The notes: generated from the sequence alone by a model not told the origin. A DNA stretch of 64,000 nt from Lysinibacillus parviboronicapiens (GCF_003049575.1 NZ_PYWI01000013.1:1-64000), one strand, 5' to 3'; numbered from the stretch's first letter, positions 23,645-32,676 are shown. Program-made: numbers and translations.

Positions 23645-24214
23645 TTACAGTGTTTTGCCAAATAATGCACTCACCTTCTGTTCATAAGGGAGTAATTTTT
23701 CTGCCGGTAGGCCACTCTCACGTAACTCATTCAGCATGTCTATGTACAAAGCTAATTTTTCATTGCTTAAGAAGTCAATTTTACGTTCATCAAATGGTAC
23801 ATGCAAGACTTCCACGCCCGCTTTTCTAAATAATTCTTGTGCATACGGGTTGTTTTTATAGTCTGTAGCATAATACACGCGCTCAATACCAGCTTGAATA
23901 ATTGATTTTGTACATGGTAGGCAGGGGAAATGCGTAACATATAGGTCTGCACCCTTCGTTGGTGTACCATATTTTGCACATTGTAGAAGTGCATTCATTT
24001 CTGCATGTATTGTACGCACACAATGATTATCCACAACATAGCAGCCTTCTTCAATACAATGTTCATCACCAGTAATCGAACCGTTATAGCCTCCTGCAAT
24101 AATACGTTTATCACGTACAATTGTTGCACCTACCGCTAGTCTTGTACAAGTGCTTCGTAATGCGAGTAAATGGCTTTGTGCCATGAAAAATTGATCCCAA
24201 GTAATACGCTCCAT
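23645..24214 (-). CDS. comEB: ComE operon protein 2, dCMP deaminase family
   Basis: A 189-residue cytidine/deoxycytidylate-deaminase fold protein. Zinc ligands are His in TIHAEMNALL (with the catalytic Glu, about residues 70-79) and the cysteines of PCLPC (about 98-102). The extra Cys/His set after GDEHCIEEGCYVVDNHC binds a second zinc in this family. It would convert dCMP to dUMP; in Bacillus it sits in the competence operon but is not essential for DNA uptake. It lies between comEA and comEC on the same strand. Confidence 0.95.
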   Translation of the reverse strand: MERITWDQFFMAQSHLLALRSTCTRLAVGATIVRDKRIIAGGYNGSITGDEHCIEEGCYVVDNHCVRTIHAEMNALLQCAKYGTPTKGADLYVTHFPCLPCTKSIIQAGIERVYYATDYKNNPYAQELFRKAGVEVLHVPFDERKIDFLSNEKLALYIDMLNELRESGLPAEKLLPYEQKVSALFGKTL

Positions 24215-24326
24215 ATGACTACCTCCAATAATATTAGGCTATCGCGACTAACTGTCAACGATGCTTTTCTACTCTAGTGTAGCCCTTTTCGAAAAGAGTC
24301 GTCAATATCTCAAAATATTGAAGAGT

Positions 24327-24971
24327 TTAATTAACCGTGATTGAATCTTTTAGTTTTTCAAATGTCTTATCGCCTATACCGGTAATCTTTTTTAAATCTT
24401 CTATGGATTTAAAGCTACCGTTTTCCTGCCGATAGGCAATGATACTTTGCGCCTTAGACGGTCCTATTCCAACTAAAGTTGTTAGTGTGGCAGCATCTGC
24501 CTTATTTAAATTTACCTTTCCGTCTTTCACGCCCTCATTCCCTTTAGTTGTTTCAACTGTCGGCATAGCGATAAAACGAGACGGTACTTGTTCTAGTTGC
24601 TCACCCTTTGCAGGTATATAAATGACCATTTCATCTAACACTTTTTGTGCATGATTCATAAACTGTGTATCTGCATCCTGTGTATAGCCACCTGCAAGCT
24701 GGACGGCATCTATGATACGTTGCTCAGGTTTAAGCGCATAAACACCAGGATGTAATACAGCACCTTTTACATCAACAATCACCTGTTGAAAGACCGCTTC
24801 TTGGACAGGCTCTACCGTTTCTGTTTGTTCAGTAAGTTGGATTGTTTCGATGAGCTCTTCTTGGGGAGGTGAAGAGTCAAAACTCGAAAAATAGAAGTAA
24901 CAAAGTCCACTGATGACAAGTATGCCGGGGAGCAACACACTTTTATACTTTTGCCATAAAGATTGGATCAT
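24327..24971 (-). CDS. comEA: Competence DNA receptor ComEA
   Basis: A 214-residue membrane-anchored DNA-binding protein that captures double-stranded DNA and feeds ComEC. One N-terminal span (about residues 12-30) is followed by an acidic linker, an SLBB/oligomerisation domain (VDVKGAVLHPGVYALKP, about 70-135) and two helix-hairpin-helix motifs (LTTLVGIGPSKAQSIIAYR, LKKITGIGDKTFEKLK) at the end. ATG at 24971 is 8 bases after AGAAAGGA. comER, usually divergent here, is not in the window. Confidence 0.95.
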   Translation of the reverse strand: MIQSLWQKYKSVLLPGILVISGLCYFYFSSFDSSPPQEELIETIQLTEQTETVEPVQEAVFQQVIVDVKGAVLHPGVYALKPEQRIIDAVQLAGGYTQDADTQFMNHAQKVLDEMVIYIPAKGEQLEQVPSRFIAMPTVETTKGNEGVKDGKVNLNKADAATLTTLVGIGPSKAQSIIAYRQENGSFKSIEDLKKITGIGDKTFEKLKDSITVN

Positions 24972-25057
24972 AACAAACATCCTTTCTAGTCAAAAGGCAC
25001 ATCATATGGAGCTATCTTTATTATACAATATTCCCTTAAAATTTAAAAAGTATTGTA

Positions 25058-25273
25058 TCACTCTATTATCGATTTATATTTTAATTTTAGCTCTTGTGTT
25101 AACACACCTTCCTTATTGAAATGGTTAACATAAACAAACTGCATCATATCTTCCTCATCAAGTAACATAACTGTTAAAATAAGCTGAATAATAGGTGCTA
25201 ACTCTATGGGATTAGCATACATCGTATTCCATGCGCGAACTTTCAACTCCGAATCGTTGCCAAGTGCTGCTTC
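25058..25273 (-). pseudogene. Possible gene-tail remnant
   Basis: An open frame after TAA at 25274 reads EAALGNDSELKVRAWNTMYA...LILTVMLLDEEDMMQF to a stop at 25058. It looks like a helical protein C-terminus. A second frame just upstream (MLKDFSEPVPKKQH) may be its continuation after a frameshift. There is no SD. The family is unknown; it does not read as ComER. Confidence 0.3.
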
Positions 25274-25371
25274 TTAGGTACAGGCTCACTGAAATCTTTG
25301 AGCATGTCTATGGATGGAAAGATTTAAAACATCAAGTACTTATTTGATGGACTACGACTGCTGTTGGACAT

Positions 25372-25412
25372 AAAAAACAGCCCTATAAAGTTTAGAACTT
25401 CAACAGGGCTGT
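25372..25412 (-). terminator. Terminator of the yqeG-yqeM operon
   Basis: Read leftward: ACAGCCCT, 20-base loop, AGGGCTGT, then TTTTTT. It lies immediately after the yqeM stop. Confidence 0.85.
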
Positions 25413-25415
25413 CCA

Positions 25416-26156
25416 TTATTTCACCGCACGTATAAAAATGCGTTCGCTTTCGTATTCAGGTGCTTCGTCTGTAAAATCAGCCGTTACCTCAACATCCGTA
25501 AAACCAATAGTACGAAGCCATATTATATACTGTTCAATCGGGAATGTGCGTTGTACATGCTCCTCATCGAAGCGTTCGTACAAATCACTTGCCGCATCAC
25601 GCACATAAAACGTCATTTGATGGACAACTGAATGGTCAAAGTCACCAGGTTCAGTATGCCATACATAACTAATATCACCATCATCATACGTAAAAGGTCC
25701 ATCTAAAAAGATGTCATCCATTTTAAATAATGAATGGACATCAAAGAATAGCTGTCCACCATCTCGTAAAGCCTCGTAAATATGTTTTAATGTTGCATAA
25801 ACATCCGCTTCCTCAACAACATAATTGAGTGAATCAATTGCAATAGAGATAACATCAAAATTCACAAAACCGTCTAATTCATGCATCGACATACAGTATA
25901 GTGGTACATGCAAGCCTACATCTGCGAAACGCTCCGCCGCAATGGCGAGCATCTCCTCAGATAAATCGACTCCACTTACCTTGTAACCAGCATTTGCAAG
26001 CATTAGACCAAGCACACCTGTGCCGCAGCCAATATCTAAAAGATTCGAGAATTGTTTGCTCGGTGCATGCCGCATCACCCAATCCACATAGCTACTATAA
26101 GGAATGTCAATTTGCAGCTCATCATACACCTGAGCAAAACGCTCATAGCTACTCAC
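25416..26156 (-). CDS. yqeM: Class I SAM-dependent methyltransferase YqeM
   Basis: A 246-residue methyltransferase. SAM-binding motif I LLDIGCGTGVLGLMLA is at about residues 41-56, the acidic loop VDLSEEM is near 64, and a UbiE/Coq5-like core extends to about 150. It matches YqeM by position and length, and its substrate is not established. GTG start directly abuts the rsfS TAA (TAAGTG), so it is translationally coupled. Last gene of the operon, followed by a strong terminator. Confidence 0.9.
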   Translation of the reverse strand: MSSYERFAQVYDELQIDIPYSSYVDWVMRHAPSKQFSNLLDIGCGTGVLGLMLANAGYKVSGVDLSEEMLAIAAERFADVGLHVPLYCMSMHELDGFVNFDVISIAIDSLNYVVEEADVYATLKHIYEALRDGGQLFFDVHSLFKMDDIFLDGPFTYDDGDISYVWHTEPGDFDHSVVHQMTFYVRDAASDLYERFDEEHVQRTFPIEQYIIWLRTIGFTDVEVTADFTDEAPEYESERIFIRAVK

Positions 26157-26501
26157 TTACGCCTCAGCAATGTCTAACTGAGGTGCATCGCCCCATAGAC
26201 GCTCTAAGTTATAATAAGCACGCTCATCCTTGTGGAATACGTGTGCCACTACATCACCTAGGTCTACAAGAATCCAACGTGCGCCATCAAAACCTTCCAC
26301 ACGACGAATCTCATGACCCTCTTTTACTGCCACATCTTGTAATTCACGTGCAATAGCTTGCACTTGGCGGTCTGAGTTACCATGAGCAATAATGAAGTAA
26401 TCTGCTAATAGTGAAATACCTTGCATATTTAACACGACAATATCCTCACCATGTTTGTCGTCAATTGCTTTGTAAGCTGCCTGTAATAAAGTTGAAGTCA
26501 T
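26157..26501 (-). CDS. rsfS: Ribosomal silencing factor RsfS
   Basis: A 114-residue RsfS/Iojap protein (YqeL). DIVVLNMQGISLLADYFII (residues about 20-38) and GARWILVDLGDVVAHVFH (about 73-90) are the family signatures. It binds uL14 on the 50S subunit and blocks subunit joining during starvation. ATG overlaps the yqeK stop by four bases (ATGA). Confidence 0.96.
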   Translation of the reverse strand: MTSTLLQAAYKAIDDKHGEDIVVLNMQGISLLADYFIIAHGNSDRQVQAIARELQDVAVKEGHEIRRVEGFDGARWILVDLGDVVAHVFHKDERAYYNLERLWGDAPQLDIAEA

Positions 26502-27070
26502 CCTTCACTGTCCTCTCTTTTCATCATATCGTTATAACAATCTATTGATAATGGATAAATCGGTTGCTTTGTATCAATTAAAAACGCCAATGTATGACGT
26601 ACACAAGCACTCACAGCCTTATCCAAATTCTTTTGTGCCTTCTTGCGCAGACGTTCTACACCATTAAATTTTCGATTAGGTTCAATCATATCTGCAACAA
26701 AAAGTATTTTTTCTAAACGGCTCATGCCCACGCGCCCTGTTGTGTGAAAACGTATTGCATTTAATATATCTTCCTCAACAATGCCAAATTCATGTTCTGC
26801 AATATACGCTCCAACTGGTCCATGTAGTAATTCACTACCCCATCCAATCAGACGGTGATCCAGTTTTTCGTCTCGAACAATTTTCTCCATCCAAGCTATG
26901 TCTGCGTACTTTGCAATATCATGCAGTATGGCCGCTATTTCAGCATTTTTCTCGTTCTCGCCATAGACCTTCGCTAACGCAATCGCTGTTTCCATCACAC
27001 CTATCGTATGAATATAGCGTTTTTCAGGCATTCGTGGCTTAATCGCCGCTAAATACTCTTCACGTTCCAT
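26498..27070 (-). CDS. yqeK: Symmetrical Ap4A hydrolase YqeK (HD domain)
   Basis: A 190-residue HD-domain phosphohydrolase. The metal set comprises H in RYIHTIGVMETA (about 21), HDIAKY (HD pair, about 49), a downstream H in LLHGPVGAY (about 82) and FHTTG (about 108). YqeK proteins split Ap4A to two ADP. Its start overlaps nadD by 11 bases, and the pair is conserved in Firmicutes. Confidence 0.93.
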   Translation of the reverse strand: MEREEYLAAIKPRMPEKRYIHTIGVMETAIALAKVYGENEKNAEIAAILHDIAKYADIAWMEKIVRDEKLDHRLIGWGSELLHGPVGAYIAEHEFGIVEEDILNAIRFHTTGRVGMSRLEKILFVADMIEPNRKFNGVERLRKKAQKNLDKAVSACVRHTLAFLIDTKQPIYPLSIDCYNDMMKREDSEG

Positions 27071-27629
27071 ATAGACCTTCCTCTCGTATGAACGTCTCTA
27101 CCGCTTCAGGCAGTAAAAATGTTACCGTTCCACCAGTAGCAAGGCGTTCACGAATCAAGGTTGACGATAAGTCGATTTGTGGCACTTCCACCATTAATAC
27201 AGGGTACTCGGTTCGTGCCTCCGTACTTGGACGTTTCACACCTACAAATTGTACAAGCTCTACTAATTCGTCAATACAGTACCACGTATGAAGCGAATCA
27301 ATCATATCTCCACCAATGATAAAGTAAAACTTTACATCCGGCTCTCTCGCACATAATGCAGCAAGTGTGTCATACGAATAGGATACGCCACCTTTGACTA
27401 CCTCATACGACTCTACACGAAATTGCGGATATGGACTTATTGCACGCTTTACCATTTCAAGGCGATGAGCATCACTTGCATCATGTCGAGCTTGTTTATG
27501 CGGTGGTAATGCATTCGGCATAAAACGGACTTCATCTAATGCCAACGCATGAAATACTTCATTCGCCATCATTAAATGTCCGATATGTGGTGGATTAAAC
27601 GTCCCTCCGAGTAAACCGACTTTCTTCAT
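27060..27629 (-). CDS. nadD: Nicotinate-nucleotide adenylyltransferase
   Basis: A 189-residue nucleotidyltransferase making deamido-NAD from NaMN and ATP. GGTFNPPHIGHLMMANE (residues 8-24) has the HxGH ATP site, and the second signature is near ISSTLIRERL in variant LSSTLIRERL form (about 155). It lies between yhbY and yqeK in the standard order. Confidence 0.96.
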   Translation of the reverse strand: MKKVGLLGGTFNPPHIGHLMMANEVFHALALDEVRFMPNALPPHKQARHDASDAHRLEMVKRAISPYPQFRVESYEVVKGGVSYSYDTLAALCAREPDVKFYFIIGGDMIDSLHTWYCIDELVELVQFVGVKRPSTEARTEYPVLMVEVPQIDLSSTLIRERLATGGTVTFLLPEAVETFIREEGLYGT

Positions 27630-27637
27630 TGTCTCAC

Positions 27638-27940
27638 CTATTTCGCTGCTTTTGGTAATACAATCTTTTTGTTCGTGCGTGATTCTTTATATAAAACAAC
27701 TGTTAGACCTATTAATTGAACAAGCTCTGCATGTGCCCCTTTCGCAAGAGCCTGTGCCACATCATGCTTGTCCTCTTCACAGTTATCTAAAATACGTACC
27801 TTAATAAGCTCACGTACTTCTAATGCTTCTCGAATTTGCTTTGTCATTTCGTCATTAACGCCGCCTTTTCCTACTTGGAAAATTGGAGTTAAATGATGTG
27901 CTTCCGCACGTAAAAAACGCTTTTGTTTACCTGTTAACAT
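27638..27940 (-). CDS. yhbY: YhbY-type RNA-binding (CRM domain) protein
   Basis: A 100-residue CRM-domain protein (YqeI in Bacillus). LTGKQKRFLRAEAHHLTPIF opens the domain, and the GKGG loop of VGKGGVND is at about residues 23-30. It is associated with 50S/pre-rRNA maturation. Five bases after the aroE stop. Confidence 0.95.
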   Translation of the reverse strand: MLTGKQKRFLRAEAHHLTPIFQVGKGGVNDEMTKQIREALEVRELIKVRILDNCEEDKHDVAQALAKGAHAELVQLIGLTVVLYKESRTNKKIVLPKAAK

Positions 27941-27945
27941 AAAAA

Positions 27946-28776
27946 TTATTGTCCTCCTAATTGCGCCTTCAATTGCGCAATCATTGAATTTGTATTTGGG
28001 TATTCGCCAAGCCAGTAATTGAAAGCAATTGCTCCTTGATGCACGAACATTCCAAGACCTGCAACGACAGTTGCCCCTTTTTCCTCAGCCGCTTGTAAAA
28101 AAGGCGTCATTAATGGATTATACACAATATCCGCAACAATTGCGCCTTTTGCAAGTCGATCTAGTGAAAATGGCATTGAAAAATTACCCGTAGCAAGCCC
28201 AGCTGACGTCATTTGCACTAAAATGCTGAAGTCGGCCAATGTTTCCTCTGCCTGTGCTAACGAAATGGCACGACCAGTACCCATTTCATCGACGATAGTT
28301 TGTGCATTCGCGACAGTACGATTAGCAATCGTTAAATTTGTATAGCCTTGCTGATGCATTGCAAAAGCGATGCCACGTGCCGCTCCACCAGCTCCAATAA
28401 GAAGCACAGGCTTTTCTTTCTGCGATGTGCCAATCGCTTCTTCAAGTGAGCGAACAAATCCAACACCGTCTGTATTATAGCCTTTTAATTTGCCTTCATT
28501 TGTCCGTACAACTGTATTTACTGCTCCCATTTTCTCTGCTAACTGATCTAGCTCATCTAAATAAGGAATGATCGCTGTTTTATGTGGGATTGTGACATTC
28601 CAGCCACTTGCACCTAATGTTTTAAAACCACTAACAGCCGCCTCTAAATTTTCTGATGGCACATGCACTGGTATGTACGTTGCATCGATTGCCATCTCCT
28701 CAAACCAAGCATTGTGCATTGCTGGTGATTTCGAATGCTCGATTGGATCACCAATAACTGCAAACCATTTCTTCAT
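27946..28776 (-). CDS. aroE: Shikimate dehydrogenase
   Basis: A 276-residue NADPH-dependent enzyme reducing 3-dehydroshikimate. Substrate-binding motifs: SKSPAMHNAWF (about 14-24), NVTIPHK with catalytic Lys (about 59-65) and NTDG (about 100). The Rossmann loop is GAGGAARG (about 129-136). Full-length. It lies between yqeH and yhbY. Confidence 0.97.
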   Translation of the reverse strand: MKKWFAVIGDPIEHSKSPAMHNAWFEEMAIDATYIPVHVPSENLEAAVSGFKTLGASGWNVTIPHKTAIIPYLDELDQLAEKMGAVNTVVRTNEGKLKGYNTDGVGFVRSLEEAIGTSQKEKPVLLIGAGGAARGIAFAMHQQGYTNLTIANRTVANAQTIVDEMGTGRAISLAQAEETLADFSILVQMTSAGLATGNFSMPFSLDRLAKGAIVADIVYNPLMTPFLQAAEEKGATVVAGLGMFVHQGAIAFNYWLGEYPNTNSMIAQLKAQLGGQ

Positions 28777-28803
28777 TTTCTAGTGCCTCTTCTCTTCTAA
28801 TAA

Positions 28804-29907
28804 TTAAATGAGTGACGGACGAATCGATACTTGTACACCTTTTGGTGCATGAGCGGCAACGACAACATTTGCATGCTGTATCGTAATCCAACCGAGACCA
28901 GAAAACACCACATCGGTTTTTGCTTCTTTTATGGAAAATTCGTGACGTACCAATTCTGGCAATTGGTCGATAAAGTTTGCCGTTGGGGGTGCAAGTAATT
29001 CGCCTTTATGCTCAGCATACAATGCATCCGCCTTGTCAAGCTTTGTTCTGTGAATTGGCAAATCATTAGCCACATGTACCGTAAATGCTGAACGCTCACC
29101 TTGGATAAAGTCAAAGCGTGCAAGTGCCCCAATAAATAAAGTTTGACCAGCATTTTGCTGATATACTTTAGGCTTAATTTCTTTTTTGGGCATAATATAT
29201 TTCAATTCACTTGCGTCAATATGGTGTGCCATCTGATGGTGATTAATAATCCCCGGTGTATCATATAATGCACTACCATCATCGAGTGGAATTTCAATCA
29301 TATCTAATGTCGTTCCTGGGAAATGAGACGTTGTAATCACTTCCCCTTCACCAGTTGCTTGTTTTATGATGCGGTTAATGAACGTTGATTTCCCAACATT
29401 TGTACAACCTACAACATAAACGTTTTGCCCATTACGGTATTCGTCGATAGCCTCCATTGCTTCAGCCATGCCTTTACCCTTATGTGCACTGACTAAAAGT
29501 ACATCAATTGGTTGTAAACCGAGTGCCTTCGCTTCTCTTTTTAACCAATTAATGACTTTCTTAGGCTTCACAGATTTAGGTAGTAAATCGGCTTTATTTG
29601 CTACTAGTAACACTGGATTTTTGCCAACGAAGCGGTGTAGACCTGGCAACCAGCTCCCATTGAAGTCAAAAATATCAACTATTTTTACGATTAAGCCTTG
29701 CTGTGTTCCTAGACCATTTAAAATACGTAAAAAGTCGTCATCTGTTAATGACACTGGTTGAATTTCATTGTAATTTTTCAAACGGAAGCAACGTTGGCAT
29801 ATGACCACGTCTTTTTCTAATGATGAAGGGGGTGCATACCCAACTGCTGTTTTATCTTCTGTTTGAATTGTCGTACCACAGCCAATACAATTTGGCATTT
29901 CGTTCAT
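28804..29907 (-). CDS. yqeH: Ribosome biogenesis GTPase YqeH
   Basis: A 367-residue circularly permuted GTPase for 30S assembly. An N-terminal zinc finger (CIGCG...ICQRCF, residues 6-39) is followed by G4 NKAD (about 104), G5, then G1 GCTNVGKST (about 165) and G3 DTPG (about 217), with the permuted order G4-G5-G1-G2-G3 visible. ATG at 29907 has GGGAGG at 7 bases and overlaps the yqeG stop as ATGA, so the five-codon-longer frame is not needed. Confidence 0.96.
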   Translation of the reverse strand: MNEMPNCIGCGTTIQTEDKTAVGYAPPSSLEKDVVICQRCFRLKNYNEIQPVSLTDDDFLRILNGLGTQQGLIVKIVDIFDFNGSWLPGLHRFVGKNPVLLVANKADLLPKSVKPKKVINWLKREAKALGLQPIDVLLVSAHKGKGMAEAMEAIDEYRNGQNVYVVGCTNVGKSTFINRIIKQATGEGEVITTSHFPGTTLDMIEIPLDDGSALYDTPGIINHHQMAHHIDASELKYIMPKKEIKPKVYQQNAGQTLFIGALARFDFIQGERSAFTVHVANDLPIHRTKLDKADALYAEHKGELLAPPTANFIDQLPELVRHEFSIKEAKTDVVFSGLGWITIQHANVVVAAHAPKGVQVSIRPSLI

Positions 29908-30425
29908 TCTTTTTCCTCCCAAGTAAGTATTCCTTTTCGTTTTAAATCATTGAACACTCGGCGTTCAATGAAACGATTAAATTTTGTAACGAGCCCATCA
30001 GATTGTGCAACCGGTTTTACTAAAACCGTATGCAAGTCCAATCGATTAGCCCCCATTACGTCTGTTAGTAGCTGATCTCCAACCATTACTACTTCATTTG
30101 GACGTAACCCTAGTTGAATAATGGCACTATAAAATGCATTACGGAATGGCTTTTTCGCTTTATGGATATACGGAATCCCAAGTGGTTCAGCAAAATGTTT
30201 TACACGTGCCTCATTGTTATTCGACGCGATGATAACACGAATGCCCGACTCTTTCATAATACGTAGCCAAATAATTAGCTCTTCAGTTGCGTCTGCACGA
30301 TCCCATTCTACAAGCGTGTTATCTAAATCCGTAATAATGCCTTTAATACCTAGTTCTTGAAGCTTTTCTGGTGTGATTTCAAAAATACTCGTCACAAATT
30401 CATCTGGTAATAAAAAATTATACAA
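29904..30425 (-). CDS. yqeG: YqeG family HAD IIIA-type phosphatase
   Basis: A 173-residue HAD phosphatase. Motif I DLDNTLVEW is at about residues 34-42, motif II is in IIASNNNEAR (about 70), and motif IV is VGDQLLTDV (about 115-123). It is related to the phosphatidylglycerophosphate phosphatase Gep4/YqeG group, which would fit the adjacent psd and pssA genes. First gene of the yqeG-yqeM operon. Confidence 0.92.
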   Translation of the reverse strand: MYNFLLPDEFVTSIFEITPEKLQELGIKGIITDLDNTLVEWDRADATEELIIWLRIMKESGIRVIIASNNNEARVKHFAEPLGIPYIHKAKKPFRNAFYSAIIQLGLRPNEVVMVGDQLLTDVMGANRLDLHTVLVKPVAQSDGLVTKFNRFIERRVFNDLKRKGILTWEEKE

Positions 30426-30461
30426 AATAGCGACCCCTAATCTAAACGTATTATTCGACCA

Positions 30462-31244
30462 TTATAGCATATTTGCAAAGGCTTCACCCATTCGAATTGG
30501 GCTACCTTGCACTACATTATCAGTAAATGCAATGGCATCTTTTTCAAAAAGCATAACTACTGTTGAACCGAATGAAAAATAGCCGACTTCCTCGCCCTTA
30601 CGCCAATGAGCTGTTGTATTTGTCAACACAATGGAGTTTACAAAGGTAGCACCAACTTTGATGAATGCGACTTGTTGGTCATTCACTGTTTTCAGCTCCG
30701 TCACTTGACGATAATTATGTGAAATCGGTTTTTTACCATATGTGAGACCCAGTTGATTAACTGGGTAGGACGTTTGACCGAGTGTATATTGTCGTAGTAC
30801 ATGGCCATCAATTGGGCTATGTATCCGGTGATAATCCGCTGGGCTTAAATAAAATACGATGTAATGTCCATCTGCATAGCGCGCAGCACGCTCTGCATTC
30901 CCTAGTAAGTCTTGCAAAGAATAGGGCTTGCCTTTCACAAGAAAAGTCATATCCCATTCAATTCGGCCAAACGATTCCACTTTCGCATCAACAGGACTTG
31001 CATAGACTGTTGGACTTTGTTCGATTGGTCGTGCTTCTTCTAAAAGCTCTCGTGTAAAAAAGTCATGTAAACTTGAAAATTGTTGTGGTTTTTTTGAAAC
31101 TTCTTCAAGGTTAATATCGTATATTTTCATATAGCTTGGAATAATACGTTTACTCCACTTTGCTTTTGCAATAGTTTGCAAAAGATGGGAAGATTGCTTG
31201 CCATTCGTTAATTCTATCAAACGTTGATACAGTTTCTCTTTCAT
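30462..31244 (-). CDS. psd: Phosphatidylserine decarboxylase
   Basis: A 260-residue pyruvoyl-dependent enzyme making phosphatidylethanolamine. The autocleavage site is the Ser of FSFGSTVVMLFEKD (about residues 223-236); cleavage gives a short alpha chain carrying the pyruvoyl group. YASPVDAKVESFG and SPADYHRIHSPIDG (catalytic His) are conserved. It is divergent from pssA with about 95 bases between, so precursor and product enzymes sit together. Confidence 0.95.
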   Translation of the reverse strand: MKEKLYQRLIELTNGKQSSHLLQTIAKAKWSKRIIPSYMKIYDINLEEVSKKPQQFSSLHDFFTRELLEEARPIEQSPTVYASPVDAKVESFGRIEWDMTFLVKGKPYSLQDLLGNAERAARYADGHYIVFYLSPADYHRIHSPIDGHVLRQYTLGQTSYPVNQLGLTYGKKPISHNYRQVTELKTVNDQQVAFIKVGATFVNSIVLTNTTAHWRKGEEVGYFSFGSTVVMLFEKDAIAFTDNVVQGSPIRMGEAFANML

Positions 31245-31338
31245 AAAGCAAAACTCCTATCGATTAAATTAGACTGTCAATTTTTTCGCATCCGAAGTAT
31301 AATGGTACAATATCTTAAGTGCAAAGGAGTGATCCCCC

Positions 31339-31881
31339 TTGTTTTTTTATCACAAGTTGGTGGATACCACGGTTAAGAAAATGAAATCGCACGCAGCAAA
31401 CTTCATTACAATTAGTAATATGTCCTTTGGTGGCGCGGCCATTATGGCCACTTTACATGAATATTATAGCTATAGTGTCCTGTTTATCTTTATTGCAGCC
31501 CTTCTTGATCGCTACGATGGAAAAGTAGCGCGCGCGCTCGGACAAGAATCTGAGTTAGGTAAGCAATTAGATTCTATGAGTGATATTATATCATTTGGTG
31601 TAGCACCTGCATTATTAATGTATGAAGTTGTCCTAGTCGACTTTGGTTTTGTCGGTATGATGATGACCGTTCTTTACATCGTCTGCGGTGCAATGCGATT
31701 AGCTCGCTTCAATATTAGTGAAGCTAACGGCTTTTTCACAGGGTTACCGATTACAGCTGCAGGTACGTTATTAACATTAACGTATTTTGCATCAAATACG
31801 TTCCACCCTGCGTTTTATCTTTTCCTTTTTCCAATACTAGCGTTATTAATGATTAGTACATTTACGCTAAAAAAAGTGTAA
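31339..31881 (+). CDS. pssA: CDP-diacylglycerol-serine O-phosphatidyltransferase
   Basis: A 180-residue integral membrane CDP-alcohol phosphatidyltransferase with five to six spans. The catalytic pattern DGxxAR(x)8Gx3Dx3D is present in DRYDGKVARALGQESELGKQ and LDSMSD (about residues 50-76). The start is TTG 31339, ten bases after AAAGGAG; ATG at codon 15 has no SD. It makes phosphatidylserine for psd, which is encoded divergently. Confidence 0.93.
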   Translation: MFFYHKLVDTTVKKMKSHAANFITISNMSFGGAAIMATLHEYYSYSVLFIFIAALLDRYDGKVARALGQESELGKQLDSMSDIISFGVAPALLMYEVVLVDFGFVGMMMTVLYIVCGAMRLARFNISEANGFFTGLPITAAGTLLTLTYFASNTFHPAFYLFLFPILALLMISTFTLKKV

Positions 31882-31908
31882 CAGCAAACTTGCTGTTGCA
31901 CTTTTTTT
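31869..31908 (+). terminator. pssA terminator
   Basis: AAAAAGTGTAACAGCA / TGCTGTTGCACTTTTT with a short loop and seven T. The stop codon is inside the stem. Confidence 0.88.
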
Positions 31909-31968
31909 CATTGAACGCCGTTTCTTAACATATACTGTCGAAAAATGGGGAAAGGATGAAATCATTCA

Positions 31969-32676
31969 ATGAGCGGAATTTTTACTTCTATGCTTCAATT
32001 ATGGTTTGAGATCCCAGCATTATTAGGTTACTTAAAAGGGCAAACATTCCATAAACCCTTTTCAAAGGAAGAGGAAGCTGCTTGTATTGAACGATTTTTA
32101 GGTGGTGATGAGCAAGCACGTCTAGATTTAATCGAACGCAATATGAGGCTCGTCGCACATGTCGTAAAGAAATTCCATCCAAAACATGAGCAGCTTGATG
32201 ACTATATTTCCATCGGTACGATTGGTCTTATGAAGGCCGTTGAAAGCTATACCCCTGACAAAAAAACACGGTTAGCTACGTACGCAGCACGCTGTATCGA
32301 AAATGAAATTTTAATGCATCTGCGTACCCAAAAGAAAGTTCAAAAGGATGTATCCTTGTTTGAACCAATTGGTACAGACAAAGATGGCAATGCTTTGCAA
32401 ATTCGTGACCTTCTACAATGTGATGAAGAAAGTGCGACAGAAAAGCTCGAACATAAGGAACACGTTGCACAGCTATATCACTATTTACACATGCTCGATG
32501 AACGTGAGCTTGAAATTGTGACACTCCGTTATGGCTTAAATCATCAGGATGCACTCACGCAAAAAGAAATTGCTGCGCGTTTGAACATTTCTCGAAGCTA
32601 TGTATCTCGCATTGAAAAGCGAGCACTCATTAAACTCTATCAATTTTATAAACGGGATCAAAAGTCTATTGAGTAG
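31969..32676 (+). CDS. sigK: RNA polymerase sporulation sigma factor SigK (uninterrupted)
   Basis: A 235-residue pro-sigma-K, mother-cell sigma factor of late sporulation. The N-terminal hydrophobic prosequence (about 20 residues, FTSMLQLWFEIPALLGYLKG) is removed by SpoIVFB. Region 2 has LIERNMRLVAHVVKKF and DDYISIGTIGLMKAVE, and region 4 has QKEIAARLNISRSYVSRIEKRAL. The gene is continuous, without the skin-type insertion found in B. subtilis 168. AAAGGATG precedes the ATG. Confidence 0.97.
   Translation: MSGIFTSMLQLWFEIPALLGYLKGQTFHKPFSKEEEAACIERFLGGDEQARLDLIERNMRLVAHVVKKFHPKHEQLDDYISIGTIGLMKAVESYTPDKKTRLATYAARCIENEILMHLRTQKKVQKDVSLFEPIGTDKDGNALQIRDLLQCDEESATEKLEHKEHVAQLYHYLHMLDERELEIVTLRYGLNHQDALTQKEIAARLNISRSYVSRIEKRALIKLYQFYKRDQKSIE

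Larger units (their letters stand above)
24981..25415. other. Intergenic stretch with a gene remnant
   Basis: In Bacillus this is comER territory. Here only an uncertain minus-strand remnant (25058-25273) and the yqeM terminator are seen. Confidence 0.45.
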
